NCBI GenBank assembly: GCA_028565635.1
Contig: JAOXYB010064812.1
Span: 1 to 10,346, forward strand
DNA length: 10,346 nucleotides
Direction: 5' to 3'
DNA from: Phoronis ovalis
Lineage: Eukaryota > Phoronida > Phoronidae
Below, piece by piece: positions 7,503 through 10,346 of the stretch (positions are counted from its first letter, which is position 1; every line of letters starts with the position of its first letter). The notes below the pieces were generated by a model that worked only from the letters and a program-made list of their open reading frames with translations, had not been told where the DNA came from and did no database searches. Made by a program: the position numbers and the translations under genes.

Positions 7503-7538
7503 ATGTCATAAGAGGAATCTCCTGCGGTAACAACAAAA
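7503..7538 (+). repeat. Dispersed direct repeat, copy 1
   Basis: atgtcataagaggaatctcc followed by tgcggtaacaacaaaa aligns with 7890-7926 over about 37 positions with only a few differences. In one minus-strand frame both copies read xVTxGDSSxD, which might mean a decayed coding sequence, though no longer homology is visible. Confidence 0.6.
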
Positions 7539-7889
7539 TTAATATGTATGTAAAACATTCAGTATTTACATTGTTTAGGTTTGCTAAAAAAAAAATCTAA
7601 TGCCTAATGAAAGTTTGAATATAAAGCCAAAGTAAATTGGGTTTTCACTTCTAGATACCCATAGCAAAATAGACAACTTACCACGAGCAAAAGAATACAA
7701 GCTGAGCCGTACCACCAAACTCTAAATGGAAAAACCAAATACGAGTCCATTCATTAAAATAATGATATGACGACATATGGGTCATTTCATAAATTGTTAA
7801 AATACGGCACAGTGAACATAGCAAGGTTAGACCATAACAATTAAAATACTGCTGTAAGAATAGTTAGGATATATAAATGTACAGGAAAC

Positions 7890-7926
7890 ATGTCACTAGA
7901 GGAATCCCCTCCTGTAACAAACAAAT
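7890..7926 (+). repeat. Dispersed direct repeat, copy 2
   Basis: atgtcactagaggaatcccc followed by tcctgtaacaaacaaat; the partner lies 387 bp upstream at 7503. It falls in the minus-strand open frame 7841-8074, which has no domain that I recognise. Confidence 0.6.
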
Positions 7927-8088
7927 GATAAGCTCTAGGAAGACTTCCCTCCGGAGCACCAAATACTGTACACCTCAAAGACACACTAACGAGTAGGATT
8001 CTGTTTTCCCCTCTCGATACGCTGCCTGTTCTTTGGTTTGTTGCAGTTTTTGCTGTATCCGGGTTCACTCTCAAATTTGGCCATATTC

Positions 8089-8107
8089 AAAATGGCGGAC
8101 CACGTGG
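8089..8107 (+). promoter_or_regulatory. YY1-like box next to an E-box
   Basis: aaaatggcgg at 8089-8098 matches the core of YY1-type sites and is followed at once by the perfect palindrome ccacgtgg (8100-8107). The pair sits in a locally GC-richer patch inside the 6874-8287 unit. Function is unknown; a short unit of this size matches by chance fairly often. Confidence 0.3.
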
Positions 8108-8256
8108 AGAACTTGTAACAACGGTGAAGAAATGGCTTACCATACGAGACACAAAGAATTGGCCCAACAATTGTCCGGAGTAGATTTATCTTACCGATCG
8201 AGTGTTCATAATTGAAGATATCGTAATGAAATCCCACGCACCGCCGCGACCAATGC

Positions 8257-8287
8257 CACTAAAACCGATCGGCCGGGTTCGCCGCAC
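8257..8287 (+). repeat. Inverted copy of the LTR outer end
   Basis: ctaaaaccgatcggccgggt then tcgccgca is nearly the reverse complement of the sequence at 6874-6901 (tgtggcgaaccgggccgagc then ggttttag), differing at about four positions. It ends in CA followed by CTAT at 8288-8291; the distal copy is preceded by CTAT at 6870-6873. Similarity fades inward. It could be a terminal inverted repeat of one 1.4-kb element, or a fragment of a second LTR in the other direction. Confidence 0.6.
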
Positions 8288-8291
8288 TATA

Positions 8292-9110
8292 ATACGTCAC
8301 TCTCTTCTTTACACCATACCGATCGAGACAGTGATGAGGGAATAGAATTTGAAACAAATAACAGAAACCGAAAATATCTGCTTCTTCTTAAAAATTAATG
8401 ACATTTTTCATCCTCTAGATCTGGTACGTATCTTTAGTGATCTAAGAAGTGTTATCTTACTCGATAAACTCATGTATGTGCATTTTCCTCGTCCGGATAA
8501 TTGCTATAGGCTATTGTTATTTACTTCGGTCACGCTCCATGCTGCGTTGTAATAGTCCCAGCTAAACAAGGATTACTGCAATAATGTATTTTGTGCGTAA
8601 TAGCTAGTATAACACATGTATAATAAATAGTATTTCGAAGAACAAGATTAGTGCAGTTTTATTTATTCCTATTTTGCGTTTAATAGGCAACATTTGTACA
8701 AGTCAAGTAATTGCAGATGTCCCCGTTTTGTTCCCCATACTAGATAATTACACTACCGTAACATCTGTACACTTAACTAACAGGAATTGCATATAATTTA
8801 AGTTAAAATTAAGTTACATTTACGAGAATGAATATTTTATTTTGTTTGTATAAGTAACTTTCTGTTTTACTGTTAATATTTGAATAGCCATGTACATTAT
8901 TGGAAGATTTGGGAGTGTATGCGCTTTATGACTCATAAACTTGTATTCCATAATCCATAGTGTGAAACCGCCTAGAAAGAGTTTTTCAGTTATATGTTAT
9001 TTTCTGTAGCTTACTGGAAGATAAGGCGGAAAGTTTGTTTTTCTTAAATTTATGTCGACAATTCAGTTATTAATCTGTCTTGGTGGAAAAATTTGTTTTT
9101 TCTCACGCAG
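8292..9110 (+). other. Intron stretch upstream of exon 3, no recognised gene
   Basis: The open frame at 8349-8552 has hydrophobic leucine-rich character, but no acceptor in the phase shared by the three LRR exons and no regular repeat spacing. The rest is AT-rich, ending in the pyrimidine-rich acceptor of exon 3. Confidence 0.5.
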
Positions 9111-9179
9111 TGCACTTAACCACAATAACATCAGAAAGATACCAGAAGAATTGTTTAACAGTATATACCTAAATAAACT
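9111..9179 (+). CDS. LRR-encoding exon 3 (partial gene)
   Basis: A 69-nt exon with acceptor ctcacgcag ending at 9110 and donor gtaagtac from 9180. The phase matches exons 1 and 2: one base completes Ile (AT+T), 22 codons follow, and two bases begin the next leucine. It reads ALNHNNIRKIPEELFNS then IYLNKL, the cleanest leucine-rich repeat of the three, with the canonical L-x-x-N-x-I-x-x-I-P-x-x-L-F pattern and the ladder asparagine in place. It is one codon shorter than its neighbours; the missing residue is in the stretch between Phe and the final LxxL. Joined with exons 1 and 2 it gives a continuous solenoid, so this is a running part of one gene and not an isolated fragment. The following exon is not within the window. 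Confidence 0.87.
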
Positions 9180-10346
9180 GTAAGTACATCCCATTTATTA
9201 TTAGAAGTATGCTTTTACCGTCTACTTCATGATAATATCCGATTTGCAAATAGCAACGGAAATGCTACCCAGTAAGAAATACATATATTTATGCAATATT
9301 TTATGAAGCAAATATCTCGTGCAATCTTAATAAAAAAAAATTGCTGACACCTGATTTCAAATCGCAACACTTTCCTTCGTAAAAGAATCCCATAAGTATT
9401 TATGAAAACAAGTATTAAAATATGCCTGCCAGCAAGAGAAACAAGAGAGAAAAATACGATGTTTAACTTGCAAGTATGTATATGCTAATCATACTATCAA
9501 AGCATATCTATTAAAAAAAAACTGCGAAACTGAAATATTTGGACAGTTTTTGACACATTTGGATCGGTTGTAGAATATAATATAATTTTTTTAACGTTGT
9601 TGATTCTTGATCTATACCGATGGCCTAGTGTAGCTCCTAGAATCTTGTATATCTATGAGAACAATTGTTTAGGCCATAAAAACTGTCCGTAGCTCCTAAA
9701 CTTTCTAGGTTCTTCACATTTTAGTTCCTAGTATATTTAACACGATTGACAAGCTCGTGTGAATACATGTCTAGCGTATAACGATTCGTGGCACGGACGT
9801 ACCTACAAGTATTGTGCAGCGTCTAACTGTTTTATGAATATAGGGTCTAACGATTATTGTCTAAAATGGCTTAGTAGTCATCTGCTAAACTATGCGCAAG
9901 CTAACCCAGCTCGGACAGCGTGAGCAAAGCAAGAAAGGCAGTGGATAATAGATATTAGGGAAGCTGTTCTAATTTGTTAAGAAATGTAATGGTAGTTTTC
10001 ATACCAGTCTGGATAAATCCGTCCGTTAGTCTTCCGTACCTTGTCAACTATACGTCCGGGCTTAACCATAGTCATAACCATTAGTATATTCCTTTAAATT
10101 AACAAGAGTGAAATTGTCACCAGATGCATCATTTACTGTGTGATTGAATAATTTGATATGGCTTCTTTTTCCTCTTTGAACCCCTTGAGTGGGCATGTTA
10201 TGTAAGAATTAGGTGATGTTTTGCTTGAAGTTTCCCTTGTGAGAAACCAGTCAGCCCTTTGTGTGGATGTATTATACAGAAGTTTGTCCTGGGAATAAAC
10301 TTATATATATATTTATTGTAGTTATGAAGCGACTGGGGAATAGCTC
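9180..10346 (+). other. Intron downstream of exon 3
   Basis: AT-rich, with no exon in the shared phase. Holds a small inverted repeat (9541-9688) and a 10-bp direct repeat gtagctccta (about 9630 and 9689). A tatatatatttattgtag acceptor-like end at about 10303-10320 leads into sequence that stops after a few codons in the expected phase, so it is not called as an exon. Given exon spacing of about 3.5 kb, the next exon would lie beyond the window. Confidence 0.55.
9541..9688. repeat. 148-bp unit with 11-bp perfect terminal inverted repeats
   Basis: ggacagttttt at 9541-9551 and aaaaactgtcc at 9678-9688 are exact reverse complements. I see no clear target duplication in the flanks, so a tiny MITE is possible but unproven. 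Confidence 0.4.

Larger units (their letters stand above)
5431..9110 (+). other. Intron between LRR exons 2 and 3 (3,680 bp)
   Basis: Bounded by gtgagtat at 5431 and tttttctcacgcag ending at 9110, with a good pyrimidine-rich acceptor tract. It contains the TTAA-flanked element (5511-5928) and the LTR-like region and its inverted partner (6874-8287). No further LRR exon was found in it. Confidence 0.75.

Noticed and set aside
8040-8115. Possible exon from ttgttgcag to gtaaca
   Set aside because: The peptide between has no LRR pattern, and the gtaaca donor is poor; the patch is better explained as transposon sequence.
8225-8250. Primer binding site for a Leu tRNA (minus-strand tggtcgcggcggtgcgtggg)
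   Set aside because: Suggestive of a Leu-type primer site, but no 5' LTR matching 6874-7114 lies next to it in the required orientation.
8322-8375. Hammerhead-ribozyme-like gtgatgag ... gaaac
   Set aside because: The invariant C before TGATGA is replaced by G, and no flanking stems could be drawn; repeats in the 2062-4889 element also lack the core.
8349-8552. Leucine-rich open frame of 67 codons
   Set aside because: No LRR spacing, and the ctctag acceptor inside it gives an early stop in the phase shared by the three real exons.
10190-10207. Donor-like gttatgtaagaa after a short open stretch
   Set aside because: The upstream frame that would match the gene's phase has a stop codon within the length of one LRR exon.

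Overview
The window looks like AT-rich nuclear DNA from an invertebrate animal. It has no operons or dense coding, and short exons with GT-AG borders sit between introns of several kilobases full of transposon debris. A lophotrochozoan, perhaps a bivalve mollusc, is my guess from the repeat types; nothing in the sequence proves a taxon.

Genes: the only coding sequence I can support is on the + strand. Three tiny exons (1842-1913, 5359-5430, 9111-9179) each encode one leucine-rich repeat (LRR). All three start and end at the same codon phase, so they join in frame into a continuous run of about three LRRs. Both flanking ends of the gene lie outside the window. Three N-glycosylation sequons in the second repeat suggest an extracellular ectodomain, such as that of an LRR-containing receptor. 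One repeat per 72-nt exon is the classic layout of LGR/relaxin-receptor type genes, but no signature here fixes the family.

Layout: 1-911 is an old, diverged palindrome with arms of about 450 bp, probably continuing left of the window. 912-1841 is intron with a short perfect-stem hairpin. The first full intron (1914-5358) is mostly a 2.83-kb element (2062-4889) with long, well-conserved terminal inverted repeats and a core of about seven 300-370-bp tandem units, three pointing one way and four the other; its RNA would fold into a very large hairpin. The second full intron (5431-9110) holds a TTAA-flanked non-autonomous DNA transposon with a 31-bp minisatellite (5511-5928). It also holds an LTR-like segment on the minus strand (6874-7114). 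The outer end of that segment recurs in inverted orientation at about 8257-8287, and both ends are flanked by CTAT. The tail from 9180 is intron with little recognisable content.

How it fits together: the window is a slice through one large LRR gene whose introns have absorbed at least three different mobile or repeat families. The intron-borne hairpin element is the most striking structure.
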